DNA of 33,300 nt from Candidatus Tectimicrobiota bacterium (GTDB lineage Bacteria; UBA8248; JACPRG01). Shown piece by piece: positions 24,171 to 32,347 of this stretch (position 1 is its first letter; the number at the start of each line of letters is the position of its first letter). The translations under genes were made by a program, and so were the position numbers. The stretch lies in assembly GCA_016190025.1 (NCBI GenBank), contig JACPRG010000009.1, forward strand, positions 1 through 33,300, read 5' to 3'. The notes beneath the pieces were generated by a model, which was not told the origin of the DNA, ran no database searches, and saw only the letters and a program-made list of their open reading frames with translations.

Positions 24171-25018
24171 CGGCGGCGCCGCAATACCTGGAGCCCGCCT
24201 CCCTCCGGGAGGCCCTGGACCTTTTGGCGGAAGGCGGGACGGCGGTTCTGGGAGGGGGGACCCAACTCGTCCCCGCGCTCCGGGACGGCGGCCCGGGGAC
24301 CGGCGGCCGCCCCCGGCGGCTGCTCGACCCCAGACGGATCGCCGAACTTTCCGGGATCCGCCAAGACAAAGACCGCCTCTCCATCGGGGCGCTCACGCGC
24401 CTTTCCGATCTCGCCTCCTCGCCCCAAGCGGCGGCGCGGGCCCCCCTTCTCTCCCGCGCGGCCGGGATCACGTCCGTCCCCCAGATGCGTAACCGCGGGA
24501 CCCTCGGCGGCAAGCTCTTCAACCCCGGGCGATTCGCGGAGATCGCCGCCTCCCTCCTGGTCCTGGGGGGGGAAGTCCGCCTGCTGCGGGCCGGGGGAGA
24601 GCGCCGCGTCGGCCTGGCGGAATTCCTGTGCCGGCCGGGGGGGCCGCGGGTCTCGGAGGACGAGCTCCTCGTCTCCGTTGACGTGAACGCCGCCCGCCCT
24701 CTGCGCGCCTCGCTCCAGGTCATCGAGCCCCTGCGCTGGCGGAGCCCTTATCACCTGGCCCTCGCCCTGGCGCGCCCCGCCCCCCGGGAGGTCCACTTCG
24801 CCCTCGCCGGCTCGGCCGGGGTCTTCGGGCGATTCGAGAGGACGCTGGGCGACGGGGGCGACGATGGGGCGACGGGAGAAAGCCGCGCGGCGGCGGCCGC
24901 CTCGCGGGATTTCCGGGCGCGCCACCCGGAAGCCCGAGACACATACACAGACCTCATTCTGGAGGGCCTCGTCCGGAGAGGGATCGAGGACGCTCTGCAG
25001 GAAAGGGGGGAAACATGA
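24167..25018 (+). CDS. Molybdenum hydroxylase FAD-binding medium subunit (CoxM-like)
   Basis: A 283-residue flavin subunit. Seen: the N-terminal FAD motif AVLGGGTQLVPALRDGG, then VPQMRNRGTLGGKLFNP, which is the second FAD-contact loop, and a C-terminal CO-dehydrogenase-flavoprotein-like domain. It takes electrons from the iron-sulfur subunit and passes them to an outside acceptor. The ATG overlaps the previous stop (ATGA) and its own stop overlaps the next gene. The stretch near residues 225-245 is Ala/Gly-rich and probably a loop. The substrate is set by the large subunit. Confidence 0.93.
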   Translation: MTAAPQYLEPASLREALDLLAEGGTAVLGGGTQLVPALRDGGPGTGGRPRRLLDPRRIAELSGIRQDKDRLSIGALTRLSDLASSPQAAARAPLLSRAAGITSVPQMRNRGTLGGKLFNPGRFAEIAASLLVLGGEVRLLRAGGERRVGLAEFLCRPGGPRVSEDELLVSVDVNAARPLRASLQVIEPLRWRSPYHLALALARPAPREVHFALAGSAGVFGRFERTLGDGGDDGATGESRAAAAASRDFRARHPEARDTYTDLILEGLVRRGIEDALQERGET

Positions 25019-27351
25019 GCCCGGAGAGCCGAGTCGTGGGGAAGCGGCTGACGGGGCGGGAATTCCTGCCCCGGGTCAGGGGAAGCGCCCTGTACGCCGC
25101 GGACATGGTCCGGGAAGGCCTTTTGCACGCGGCGGTGGTCCGGAGCCCCATCCCGCACGGCGAGATCCTCGCCATCGACGACTCCGCCGCGCGGGCCGTC
25201 CCGGGGGTCCGGGCCGTCTTCACCGCCAAAGACGTCCCCGGCACCAACCGCTATGGACTCATCAAGAAGGACCAGCACCTCTTCTCCGACGGCCGGGTCC
25301 GCTTCGTGGGGGACGCCATGGCCATGGTCGTGGCCGAGTCCGCCGAAGCGGCCGAGGAGGGAAGGCGGGCCGTCCGGGTGGACTACCGCGCGCTCCCCGC
25401 CGTCTTCGATCCCGACGAGGCCCTTCGCCCCGACGCGCCCCAGGTCCACGAAGGGGGAAACGTCGCCTGCGTGAGCCGCATCGAGCGGGGGGACGCGCAG
25501 GCGGCCCTCCGCCGGGCCGACGTGGTCGTCGAAAACACGTACTCCACCTCTATGATCGAGCACGCCTTCCTCGAGCCCCACGCCGCCCTGGGCGAGATCG
25601 ACGAGGAGGGCCGGGTGGCCGTCCACGTGGGGACGCAGGACGCTCACGCCAACCTGCGCGACGTGGCCGCCCTGCTGGGCCTCCCGGAAGAACGCTGCCG
25701 CATCGTGCAGGCCGCGACGGGGGGCGCCTTCGGGGGGAAGATCGACCTCACGGCCCACGGGTTCGTGGCCCTGGCCGCCCATCGCCTGAGGCGGCCCGTC
25801 AAGCTCGTGATGTCGCGGGAGGAGGTCTTCCTGGCCTCCAACAAGCGCCACCCCATGCGCATCCACGCCAAAACGGGCGCGACGCGGGACGGGAAGCTAG
25901 CAGCCGTGTGGTTCGAGGCCGTGGCCGACGCCGGCGCCTACACCTCGGCCACTCCCGGCGTGACCAGCCGCTGCGCCATCCACGCCGCGGGGCCCTACGA
26001 GATCGAAAACGTCCACGTCGCCGTCACCGGGGTCTACACCAACCACCCCATCTGCGGCGCGATGCGGGGCTTCGGCGTGGGCCAGGCCACCGTCGTCCAC
26101 GAATCCCAGATGGACCTGCTGGCCCGGGAGCTCGGCATGGACCCCATCGAGCTTCGGCTCCGGAACGCCCTGCGGCGGGGATCGACCACCGGGACGGGCC
26201 AGGTCCTGGGGGGCAGCGTCGCCATCGGCGAGACGCTCCGCCAGATCCGAAAGGTCAGGGAGCGGCGCATCCAGGAAGGCCCACCCGCCTCTCCCCGGGA
26301 GGGGCCGGGCGCCGAGGGAGCGGGCGGACGCGGGCCGGCCCGCCGGACGCTCTACGGGATGGGAGTCGCCTCCATGTGGCACGGGGTGGGCGTCACGGGG
26401 CTTCCCAACCCCTCCTCCGCCCGCCTGGAGGTGGACGAGGCGGGGGAGCTGACCCTGTTCACGGGGGCGGCCGACATGGGCCAGGGCGCCACCACCGTCC
26501 TGGGACAGGTGGCGGCAGAAGAGATGGGGCTTCCTTTCGAGGCCGTCCGCGTCGTCCAGGGGGACACGGGCCGCACGCCCGAGGCGGGCATCTCCGCGGC
26601 GACGCGCCAGACCTTCATGAGCGGAAACGCCATCCGGCTCGCGGCCGAGGCGATCAAGCGGGAACTGGTGCCGGCCCTGGCCGACGTGCTCGAGGCCCGC
26701 GCGGAGGACATCCGCGTGGAAGACGGCTTCGTGGCCGTCCGGGGGACGCGCGGGCGGGGACTCCCCTTTGCCGAGGCGGCGCGCCGGGCCGTCGTCGCCC
26801 GGGGCGGGGTCGGCTTCCGCGGCGAGGCCACTTTCGAGCCCGAGACCACCCCCCTCGATCCCCAAACGGGGCGGGGCAAGCCCTACATGACGTACTCTTT
26901 CGGGAGCCAGCTGGTCGAGGTGGCCGTGGACGCGGACACGGGCGAGGTGAAGGTGCTGCGGGTGGCGGCGGCCCACGAGGTGGGCCGCGCCATCAATCCC
27001 CTCCTCATCGAAGGGCAGTTGAACGGCGGCGTGGCGATGGGGATGGGCTATGGACTCTTAGAGCGGTTTGATCCCTACAAGACCCGCAACTTCCAGGACT
27101 ATCATCTTCCCCGGACCACGGACGCGCCCGAGGTGGAATGCCTGCTGGTCGAAGAGCCGGACCCCTTCGGCCCCTTCGGGGCGAAAGGGGTGGGAGAGCC
27201 GCCGCTCCACCCCACGGCTCCCGCCATCCTGAACGCCATTCACGACGCGACGGGAATCCGCATCCGGAGCCTCCCCGTCCGCCGGGAGGAGATCCTGAAA
27301 GCCCTGAGGGCCTCGGGAGGCGCCGAGGCGGGAAGGAGACAACAAAGATGA
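25015..27351 (+). CDS. Molybdenum hydroxylase large catalytic subunit, xanthine dehydrogenase-like
   Basis: A 778-residue molybdopterin-binding subunit. Seen: GSALYAADMV, the GGAFGGK loop near 236-242, GAMRGFGVGQ near 346, GAADMGQGATTVLGQ, and KGVGEPPL with the catalytic Glu near 728. It lacks the AYxCSFR active-site loop of true aerobic CO dehydrogenase, so it is one of the many hydroxylases that insert oxygen from water into an aromatic, heterocyclic or aldehyde carbon. No XdhC-type maturation factor or molybdenum cofactor genes lie in the window. It overlaps the genes on both sides by four bases, so subunit balance with CoxS- and CoxM-like partners is expected. The substrate cannot be read from sequence. 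Confidence 0.94.
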   Translation: MSPESRVVGKRLTGREFLPRVRGSALYAADMVREGLLHAAVVRSPIPHGEILAIDDSAARAVPGVRAVFTAKDVPGTNRYGLIKKDQHLFSDGRVRFVGDAMAMVVAESAEAAEEGRRAVRVDYRALPAVFDPDEALRPDAPQVHEGGNVACVSRIERGDAQAALRRADVVVENTYSTSMIEHAFLEPHAALGEIDEEGRVAVHVGTQDAHANLRDVAALLGLPEERCRIVQAATGGAFGGKIDLTAHGFVALAAHRLRRPVKLVMSREEVFLASNKRHPMRIHAKTGATRDGKLAAVWFEAVADAGAYTSATPGVTSRCAIHAAGPYEIENVHVAVTGVYTNHPICGAMRGFGVGQATVVHESQMDLLARELGMDPIELRLRNALRRGSTTGTGQVLGGSVAIGETLRQIRKVRERRIQEGPPASPREGPGAEGAGGRGPARRTLYGMGVASMWHGVGVTGLPNPSSARLEVDEAGELTLFTGAADMGQGATTVLGQVAAEEMGLPFEAVRVVQGDTGRTPEAGISAATRQTFMSGNAIRLAAEAIKRELVPALADVLEARAEDIRVEDGFVAVRGTRGRGLPFAEAARRAVVARGGVGFRGEATFEPETTPLDPQTGRGKPYMTYSFGSQLVEVAVDADTGEVKVLRVAAAHEVGRAINPLLIEGQLNGGVAMGMGYGLLERFDPYKTRNFQDYHLPRTTDAPEVECLLVEEPDPFGPFGAKGVGEPPLHPTAPAILNAIHDATGIRIRSLPVRREEILKALRASGGAEAGRRQQR

Positions 27352-28799
27352 AGACCTTGCGCTCGTTCATCGAGGAGGTCAAGGCCGAGCACCCGGAGGA
27401 CTATCTGGAGTACCCCGAGGAGGTCGACCCCCGCTTCGAGGTGACGGCGCTCGTCGAGGAGCTCATCCGGGTCAACCGCTACCCCGTCGTGTTCTTTCCC
27501 CGCGTGAAGGGCTCGCCTCACCCCATCGTGGTGGGCGCCGCCGCGAGCCGCAAGCTCATGGCCTACTCCATGGGGGCGCCGACCTCGGAGCTCGTCCGGG
27601 AGTTCCGCAGGCGGGAGAAGCGGCCCGTCCCTCCGGAGCGGGTCTCCTCCGCCCCCGTCCAGGAGGTGGTCAAGACGGGCCGGGACCTGGACATCACCCA
27701 GCTCCCCCACATCACGGCGCACGTCGCCGACGCCGGCCCCTACGTCACGGCGGGGCTCATGATCGCCAAGGATCCGGAGACGGGCGTCCGCAACGCCTCC
27801 TTCATCCGGTGCCAGATCGTGGACCGCGAAACGGCCTACATCCACATCCACCCGGGCAAGCACCTGGACGTCCTCCACAAGAAGGCGGAGCGCGCGGGCC
27901 GGCCCCTGCCGGTGGCCGTGAGCATCGGCAACCACCCCCTCTGGATGCTCGGCTCGCTCTCCCTGGTGCCCATCGACGTGGACGAGCTGGCCGTCATCGG
28001 GGGGCTGATGGAAGAGCCCCTGCGCCTCGCGCGCTGCGTGACGAGCGACCTGGACATCATGGCGGACGCCGAGATCGTCCTCGAAGGGGAGGTCCTACCT
28101 CACGAGCGGGCGGAGGAGGGGCCCTTCGGGGAGTTCACGGGCTACGCCGTGGGCAAGCGGCCCCGGCCCGTCCTCAAGTTCAAGGCCGTGACGCACCGCC
28201 GGGACCCCATCTACCAGACCATCTCCTCCAGCGCCACCGAGCACTGCATCATGCCCGCCATCGCCAAGGAGGCGTACGTGTTCGACGTCGCCAAGGGCGC
28301 CTGCCCCACCCTTCAGAACATCCACGTGGCCTACACGGGGCGCGGCCGCTTCCACTACTTCGTCTCCATCGACAAGCAGGCCGAGGGACAGCCCCGCAAC
28401 GTGGCCATGGCCGTGTTCGGGGCCGACCTCTTGGCCAAACAGGTGGTCGTGGTGGACAAGGACGTGGACATCTTCGACGAAAAGCAGGTCCTGTGGGCCA
28501 TCGCCACGCGCCTGCAGGGAGACACGGACATCGTCAACATCCCGGGCGGGCTGGGCTCGGACCTCGACCCCTCGAACCGCGGCGAGGGCGTCCAGTGCAA
28601 GACGATCTTCGACGCCACCGCCAAGCCGTCCCTCGCCAGGTTCGCCGTGCGAAACAGCATCCCGCAAGAGACCGTGTCAAAGATGCGCCGCTGGCTCGGC
28701 GGCGAGGAGGGGGCGCCCGCGGCCGTGGGCGCCTCCGCCCGGGACGCGGTGTCCGCCGCCGGGCCGGGCGAGGGAAATCCGGCCGTCCCGAGCTGCTGA
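27348..28799 (+). CDS. UbiD-family prenylated-FMN-dependent decarboxylase
   Basis: A 483-residue UbiD-family enzyme, reversibly removing CO2 from unsaturated or aromatic acids. By eye, residues that match the Fdc1 active site are N149 and R154 (VRNASFIRCQ), H172 (GKHLDVLH), E213, and E257 and E262 (EEGPFGEFTGY), including the Arg-Glu-Glu set that does the chemistry. The last ~40 residues are a variable Ala/Pro-rich tail. The cofactor maker UbiX is not in the window. Ribosome site GGAAGGAG precedes the ATG, which overlaps the large-subunit stop (ATGA). With a hydroxylase upstream this recalls furoate and N-heterocycle pathways, but the substrate is unknown. Confidence 0.93.
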   Translation: MKTLRSFIEEVKAEHPEDYLEYPEEVDPRFEVTALVEELIRVNRYPVVFFPRVKGSPHPIVVGAAASRKLMAYSMGAPTSELVREFRRREKRPVPPERVSSAPVQEVVKTGRDLDITQLPHITAHVADAGPYVTAGLMIAKDPETGVRNASFIRCQIVDRETAYIHIHPGKHLDVLHKKAERAGRPLPVAVSIGNHPLWMLGSLSLVPIDVDELAVIGGLMEEPLRLARCVTSDLDIMADAEIVLEGEVLPHERAEEGPFGEFTGYAVGKRPRPVLKFKAVTHRRDPIYQTISSSATEHCIMPAIAKEAYVFDVAKGACPTLQNIHVAYTGRGRFHYFVSIDKQAEGQPRNVAMAVFGADLLAKQVVVVDKDVDIFDEKQVLWAIATRLQGDTDIVNIPGGLGSDLDPSNRGEGVQCKTIFDATAKPSLARFAVRNSIPQETVSKMRRWLGGEEGAPAAVGASARDAVSAAGPGEGNPAVPSC

Positions 28800-28876
28800 G
28801 GGCGCGCCCCGGCAAGCCCGGAGAGCGGGCGGATTGCGATAGGGCCGGGAGCCCTCCGACCCAGGGGCGAGGGCTC

Positions 28877-28904
28877 CCCCCTTGGCCGAGAAGGGGGATT
28901 TTTC
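28877..28904 (+). terminator. Strong intrinsic terminator after the UbiD gene
   Basis: CCCCCTT (28877-28883) pairs with AAGGGGG (28891-28897) around a 7-base loop, followed by ATTTTTC. It ends the hydroxylase/UbiD operon. Confidence 0.82.
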
Positions 28905-28925
28905 TCCGAGAGGCCGGCGGCGGGA

Positions 28926-28954
28926 TTGACGAGGGGGCCGCATTCCCCTAGGAT
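28926..28954 (+). promoter_or_regulatory. Sigma-70-type promoter of the ABC importer
   Basis: TTGACG (28926-28931), 17 bases, TAGGAT (28949-28954), 44 bases before the permease ATG. Placed directly after the terminator at 28877, so the importer is probably a separate transcript. Confidence 0.55.
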
Positions 28955-28998
28955 CGGGGCCATCAGCCCCGACATACTGGTTTCGATCCGGAGGAAAG

Positions 28999-29790
28999 AT
29001 GAAGGAGGGCGCGGTCGCCGGTCTGGGCTCCAGCGGGATCAAGTGGTCGATCCTGTTCTTCCTCTGCCTGCTGATCCTGTGGCAGCTCGTCGTCCCGCTC
29101 ATCGGCATCCCCAGCTACCTGCTGCCCACGCCCTGGGGGGTGGTTGAAGAGTTCCAGAAGCGGGGCGCCCTGGTCTTCCGGCATTCGCTGCCGACTTTCT
29201 ACGAGACGATCCTCGGCTTTTTGATCGGGGTCGCCGTCGGGGTCAGCTCGGGGATCGGGATTGTGTACTCCCGCTTTTTGTGGCTGACCATTTATCCCTC
29301 CCTCGTCGTCGTCAGCTCCATTCCCCGCATCGCGGTCGCCCCGCTGATCCTGATCTGGCTGGGCATCGACAGCATGCTCTCCAAGGTGGTCATCGCGTTC
29401 CTCGTCGCCTTTTTCCCGATGGTCATCAACTCGGTGGTCGGGTTTTCCCAGATCGAGACCGAGATGCTGGATTTGGCCAAGACGATGGGCATGAGCCGGT
29501 GGGACGAGTTCAAGAAGATCCGCCTGCCCAATTCGGTGCCGTTTCTGTTCGCCGGGTTCAAGGCCTCCATCGCGCTGGCGGTCATCGGGGCGGTGGTGGC
29601 GGAATTCGTCGCGGGGCAAAGGGGGCTGGGGTACCTGATCATCATCGGCAACGAGGAGCTGAACGCCCGCCTCATCTTCGCCGCCATTTTCATCCTCGCG
29701 GTCATGTCCATCGGGCTGTTCGGCATCCTGGTGGGACTGGAGAAAAAGCTCATGCCCTGGCGTCGCGGCGTCCAGCCCATGGACCTGTGA
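28999..29790 (+). CDS. ABC transporter permease, NitT/TauT (SsuC/TauC) family
   Basis: A 263-residue inner-membrane permease with about six membrane segments. The cytoplasmic EAA loop that contacts the ATPase is seen as MGMSRWDEFKKIRLPNSVPFLFAGFKASI, and the family segment WLGIDSMLSKVVIAFLVAFFPM precedes it. Family members import sulfonates, nitrate, thiamine precursors, aromatic acids and other small compounds. Ribosome site GGAGGAAAG lies directly before the ATG. It is the first of a permease, binding protein, ATPase run. It probably works as a dimer with the ATPase at 30860. Confidence 0.94.
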   Translation: MKEGAVAGLGSSGIKWSILFFLCLLILWQLVVPLIGIPSYLLPTPWGVVEEFQKRGALVFRHSLPTFYETILGFLIGVAVGVSSGIGIVYSRFLWLTIYPSLVVVSSIPRIAVAPLILIWLGIDSMLSKVVIAFLVAFFPMVINSVVGFSQIETEMLDLAKTMGMSRWDEFKKIRLPNSVPFLFAGFKASIALAVIGAVVAEFVAGQRGLGYLIIIGNEELNARLIFAAIFILAVMSIGLFGILVGLEKKLMPWRRGVQPMDL

Positions 29791-29825
29791 CAGCGGTCTC
29801 CGGCAAGGGAAAAGGAGGGACGATC

Positions 29826-30836
29826 ATGAGATTCAAAGGCGCGACGGTTCTGACGGGCCTGCTGGCCGCGGCCCTGACCTTCGGGGCCGGCCCCCGCACG
29901 GCGGCGGCCGAAGAGGTGAAGTTCCTGATGGACTGGATCTTCGGCGGGAAGCACATCGCCTTCTTCGTCGCCCGCGACAAGGGGTACTACAAGAAGAACG
30001 GCCTGGACGTGACGCTCCTGCAGGGGCGCGGCTCCGGCATGGCGGCCACCAACGTGGACACCAAGCAGGTGGATTACAGCTACGGGGACTTCCCCACCAT
30101 GCTCCGGGCGGTGTCCAAGGGCGCGAAGAACGTGGCCATCGGCGCGGGGATCGTCTACCAGGGCGGCGGGTTCATGTTCCTGGAAAGCTCGGGGATCAAG
30201 ACGGCCAAGGACTTCGAGGGGAAGCGTTACGGGTCGACCCCCACGGACTTCGGCAACGTGCTGCTGCCGGCCATGGCCGCCGCCTCCGGCTTCGATGTCA
30301 AAAAAGTCAAGATCATGATCATGAAAGAGGCGGTGCGCACCCCCGCCCTCTTCGAGGGCAAGATCGACTTCTTCTCGGGGGCGCGCGGCTCCAGCCTCCC
30401 CCGGATGGCGATCATCGCCAAGCGCCAGGGGAAAAAGCTCAACTTCCTCTACTTCAAAGACCTGGGGATCGACACCTACGGCCACATGATCCAGACCCAC
30501 CCGGACCGGATCAACGGCAACCCCGACCAGATCCGGAAACTCCTTCAGGCGAGCTACGAGGCGTGGGCCTGGTCCATCAAAAACCCCAAAGAGGCCTTCG
30601 AGGTGTTCATGCAGGCCAATCGCGAGAAAGACCGCGAGATCAGCCAGGCCCAGGTGGAGGAGGGCCTGATGGACGTCCAGGACCCGGAGACGAAAGGCAA
30701 GGGCCTGGGCTACATGAAGGAATCCCTGGTGAAGAAGTCCGCGGAGATCTCCAACAAGTACTTCAATCTCAAGCCGCCCGTGGACTACAAGGCCACCTAC
30801 ACCAACCGGTTCATCGGGCCGACCCCGGGCATGTAG
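29826..30836 (+). CDS. ABC transporter substrate-binding protein, NMT1/THI5-like
   Basis: A 336-residue periplasmic binding protein. A signal peptide (hydrophobic about 7-22, cut near TAAAEE) is followed by the NMT1-type start KFLMDWIFGGKHIAFFVARDKGYYKKNGLDV, DYSYGDFPTMLRAVSKGA, and SSGIKTAKDFEGKRYGSTPTD. The WIFGGKH stretch corresponds to the WxPxxxH/Y region that lines the pocket in pyrimidine-precursor binders, but the ligand cannot be told from sequence. Start: ATG at 29826, ribosome site GGAGG about eight bases upstream. It lies 35 bases after the permease gene. Its ligand is the best clue to the pathway and is worth testing first. Confidence 0.93.
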   Translation: MRFKGATVLTGLLAAALTFGAGPRTAAAEEVKFLMDWIFGGKHIAFFVARDKGYYKKNGLDVTLLQGRGSGMAATNVDTKQVDYSYGDFPTMLRAVSKGAKNVAIGAGIVYQGGGFMFLESSGIKTAKDFEGKRYGSTPTDFGNVLLPAMAAASGFDVKKVKIMIMKEAVRTPALFEGKIDFFSGARGSSLPRMAIIAKRQGKKLNFLYFKDLGIDTYGHMIQTHPDRINGNPDQIRKLLQASYEAWAWSIKNPKEAFEVFMQANREKDREISQAQVEEGLMDVQDPETKGKGLGYMKESLVKKSAEISNKYFNLKPPVDYKATYTNRFIGPTPGM

Positions 30837-30859
30837 AGCCGGGAGCGCAGGAAGGACCT

Positions 30860-31618
30860 TTGGCCAACGTCATCGAATACCGCAAGGTCCGGAAGGTCTA
30901 CAACACGGGAGGGGACAAGGTCGTCGCCCTGGAGGAGGTGTCCCTCGAGGTGGGAGACGGCGAGTTCCTCACCGTCGTGGGGCGGAGCGGGTGCGGGAAG
31001 ACCACCCTGCTCAAGCTCACGGCGGGCCTTCTGGCGCCCACCTCGGGGACGGTTCACGTGGCGGGGGCCCCGGTCCGGGGCCCCCTGACCAACGTGGGCG
31101 TCGTCTTTCAGTCCCCGGTCCTTTTGGCCTGGCGGAAGACCCTCGACAACGTCCTGCTCCAGATCGAGGCCCGCAAGCTCCGGGTCGAGGACTACCGGGA
31201 GAAGGCCGTGCGCCTTTTGGGGCTCGTGGGGCTCCAGGGCTTCGAGGGCAAGTACCCCAACGAGCTCTCCGGCGGGATGCAGCAGCGGGTGTCCATCTCG
31301 CGCGCCCTCATCCACGACCCGCCCCTCCTCCTCATGGACGAGCCCTTCGGGGCGCTGGACGCCATCACCCGGGACGAGATGAACCTGGAGCTTTTGAGGA
31401 TCTGGAGCGAGGCCCAGAAGTCGGTCCTGTTCATCACCCACAGTATTTCGGAGGCCGTTTTCCTGGGGGACCGGGTGATCGTCATGACCCCGCGCCCCGG
31501 CCGGATATCCGAGGTCATCCCCATCGATCTCCCCCGCCCCCGGACGACCGCCCTGCGGGATGACCCCAGATTCATCTCCTACGTCAAGCACATCCGGGAG
31601 GGCCTCGGCGTGACCTGA
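30860..31618 (+). CDS. ABC transporter ATP-binding protein, NitT/TauT family
   Basis: A 252-residue ATPase with all motifs: Walker A GRSGCGKT (41-48), Q-loop in VFQSPVLLAWRKT, signature LSGGMQQRVSI, Walker B LLLMDEPFGALD and the switch His in FITHSISEA. It powers uptake by the permease and binding protein upstream. Start: TTG at 30860, with AGGAAGGA about four bases upstream; no ATG or GTG gives a better start. The gene follows the binding-protein stop by 23 bases and is closed by a strong terminator. Confidence 0.94.
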   Translation: MANVIEYRKVRKVYNTGGDKVVALEEVSLEVGDGEFLTVVGRSGCGKTTLLKLTAGLLAPTSGTVHVAGAPVRGPLTNVGVVFQSPVLLAWRKTLDNVLLQIEARKLRVEDYREKAVRLLGLVGLQGFEGKYPNELSGGMQQRVSISRALIHDPPLLLMDEPFGALDAITRDEMNLELLRIWSEAQKSVLFITHSISEAVFLGDRVIVMTPRPGRISEVIPIDLPRPRTTALRDDPRFISYVKHIREGLGVT

Positions 31619-31664
31619 CCCGCCCCCAGGCGGGAAGCCCCGCGCATCGCCCCAAAGACGCGAG

Positions 31665-31690
31665 AGCCGCCCGGAAGGGCGGCTTTTTTG
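31665..31690 (+). terminator. Strong intrinsic terminator after the ABC importer
   Basis: AGCCGCCC (31665-31672), loop GGAA, GGGCGGCT (31677-31684), then a run of T. A perfect eight-base stem with a tetraloop. Confidence 0.9.
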
Positions 31691-32064
31691 ATCATGTCCT
31701 GACGGCAGGATCAGCACCGGCAATCAGCCGTCCGCCGCATCCAGGCGCTTTTCCTCACTCAAAGCGATCCAAGGGACGCCCGCTTACGCAAATTGCTTGA
31801 AACTGGGATAACTCAGGACTTAGACCTGTTTCTCTGTCTTTCCTCCATTGGGCCGAGTGACTTTCTCTAAATTTGCGTATAATCTAGCCCCCGCCGTGCG
31901 AGCCGTCGACATATTATTTCGTATTTTATTCGTTTTCGCCGTTTCACCCGTTCGAGAAATTTTGCAGGTCTGTACCACCGAGGGTCTAGGAGCCCGGATT
32001 TGCCGAATTGACCGTCGGCTTTGACCATCGGCCCAACCGCGCGACCGAGGCGTAGAGCCGCCCA

Positions 32065-32090
32065 GGGCACCCACGCAGGGGTGCCCCTAC
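32065..32090 (-). repeat. REP-like palindrome with GTAG head
   Basis: On the minus strand GTAG (32090-32087) is followed by GGGCACCC, a six-base loop and GGGTGCCC. A GTAG head plus hairpin is the layout of repetitive extragenic palindromes mobilised by TnpA-REP (RAYT) transposases. I saw only one copy in this window and no transposase. Confidence 0.55.
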
Positions 32091-32284
32091 GGGGACAATA
32101 TCGAATGGCACTACCACGATACAAGGGGCGCGCCAAAGCCTGCCCTCCGCCCCCGCCTGCGCGTCGGCCCCGCCGCGTCGCGGTCTTCACCCCGCCCACA
32201 CAATTTTTCCATTGATATTTGTATTAGTTTCGCCTACATTCCCCATAGGTGTTCGGAGACTGGTTGATGGACCTCGAAAAACTC

Positions 32285-32313
32285 TTGACGGGGGTTCTGG
32301 AAAGGGATTCAAT
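32285..32313 (+). promoter_or_regulatory. Possible promoter upstream of the DNA methyltransferase
   Basis: TTGACG (32285-32290), 17 bases, TTCAAT (32308-32313). The transcript would run through the perfect palindrome at 32381 and have a leader of about 280 bases before the methyltransferase, or a short one before the small frame at 32348. Confidence 0.42.
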
Positions 32314-32347
32314 ACCTCATAACGCGCCGTGATAAGGGACAACCTCA

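Noticed and set aside
24864..27071. Long frame overlapping the hydroxylase large subunit in another reading frame
   Set aside because: Arg/Gly/Pro-rich with no motifs, while the chosen frame carries all the molybdenum hydroxylase motifs.
25015..27351. Aerobic carbon monoxide dehydrogenase large subunit
   Set aside because: The AYxCSFR loop with the Cu-binding Cys is absent and the sequence reads GAMRGFGVGQ as in general xanthine-dehydrogenase-type enzymes.
32008..32033. 13-base imperfect tandem repeat (TTGACCGTCGGCT-type)
   Set aside because: Two short copies with two mismatches and no clear -10 or gene nearby; not enough to call a regulatory site.
31867..32199. Minus-strand frame of 110 codons in the right-hand spacer
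   Set aside because: Part of its translation comes from the GTAG palindrome and the rest shows no family or ribosome site.
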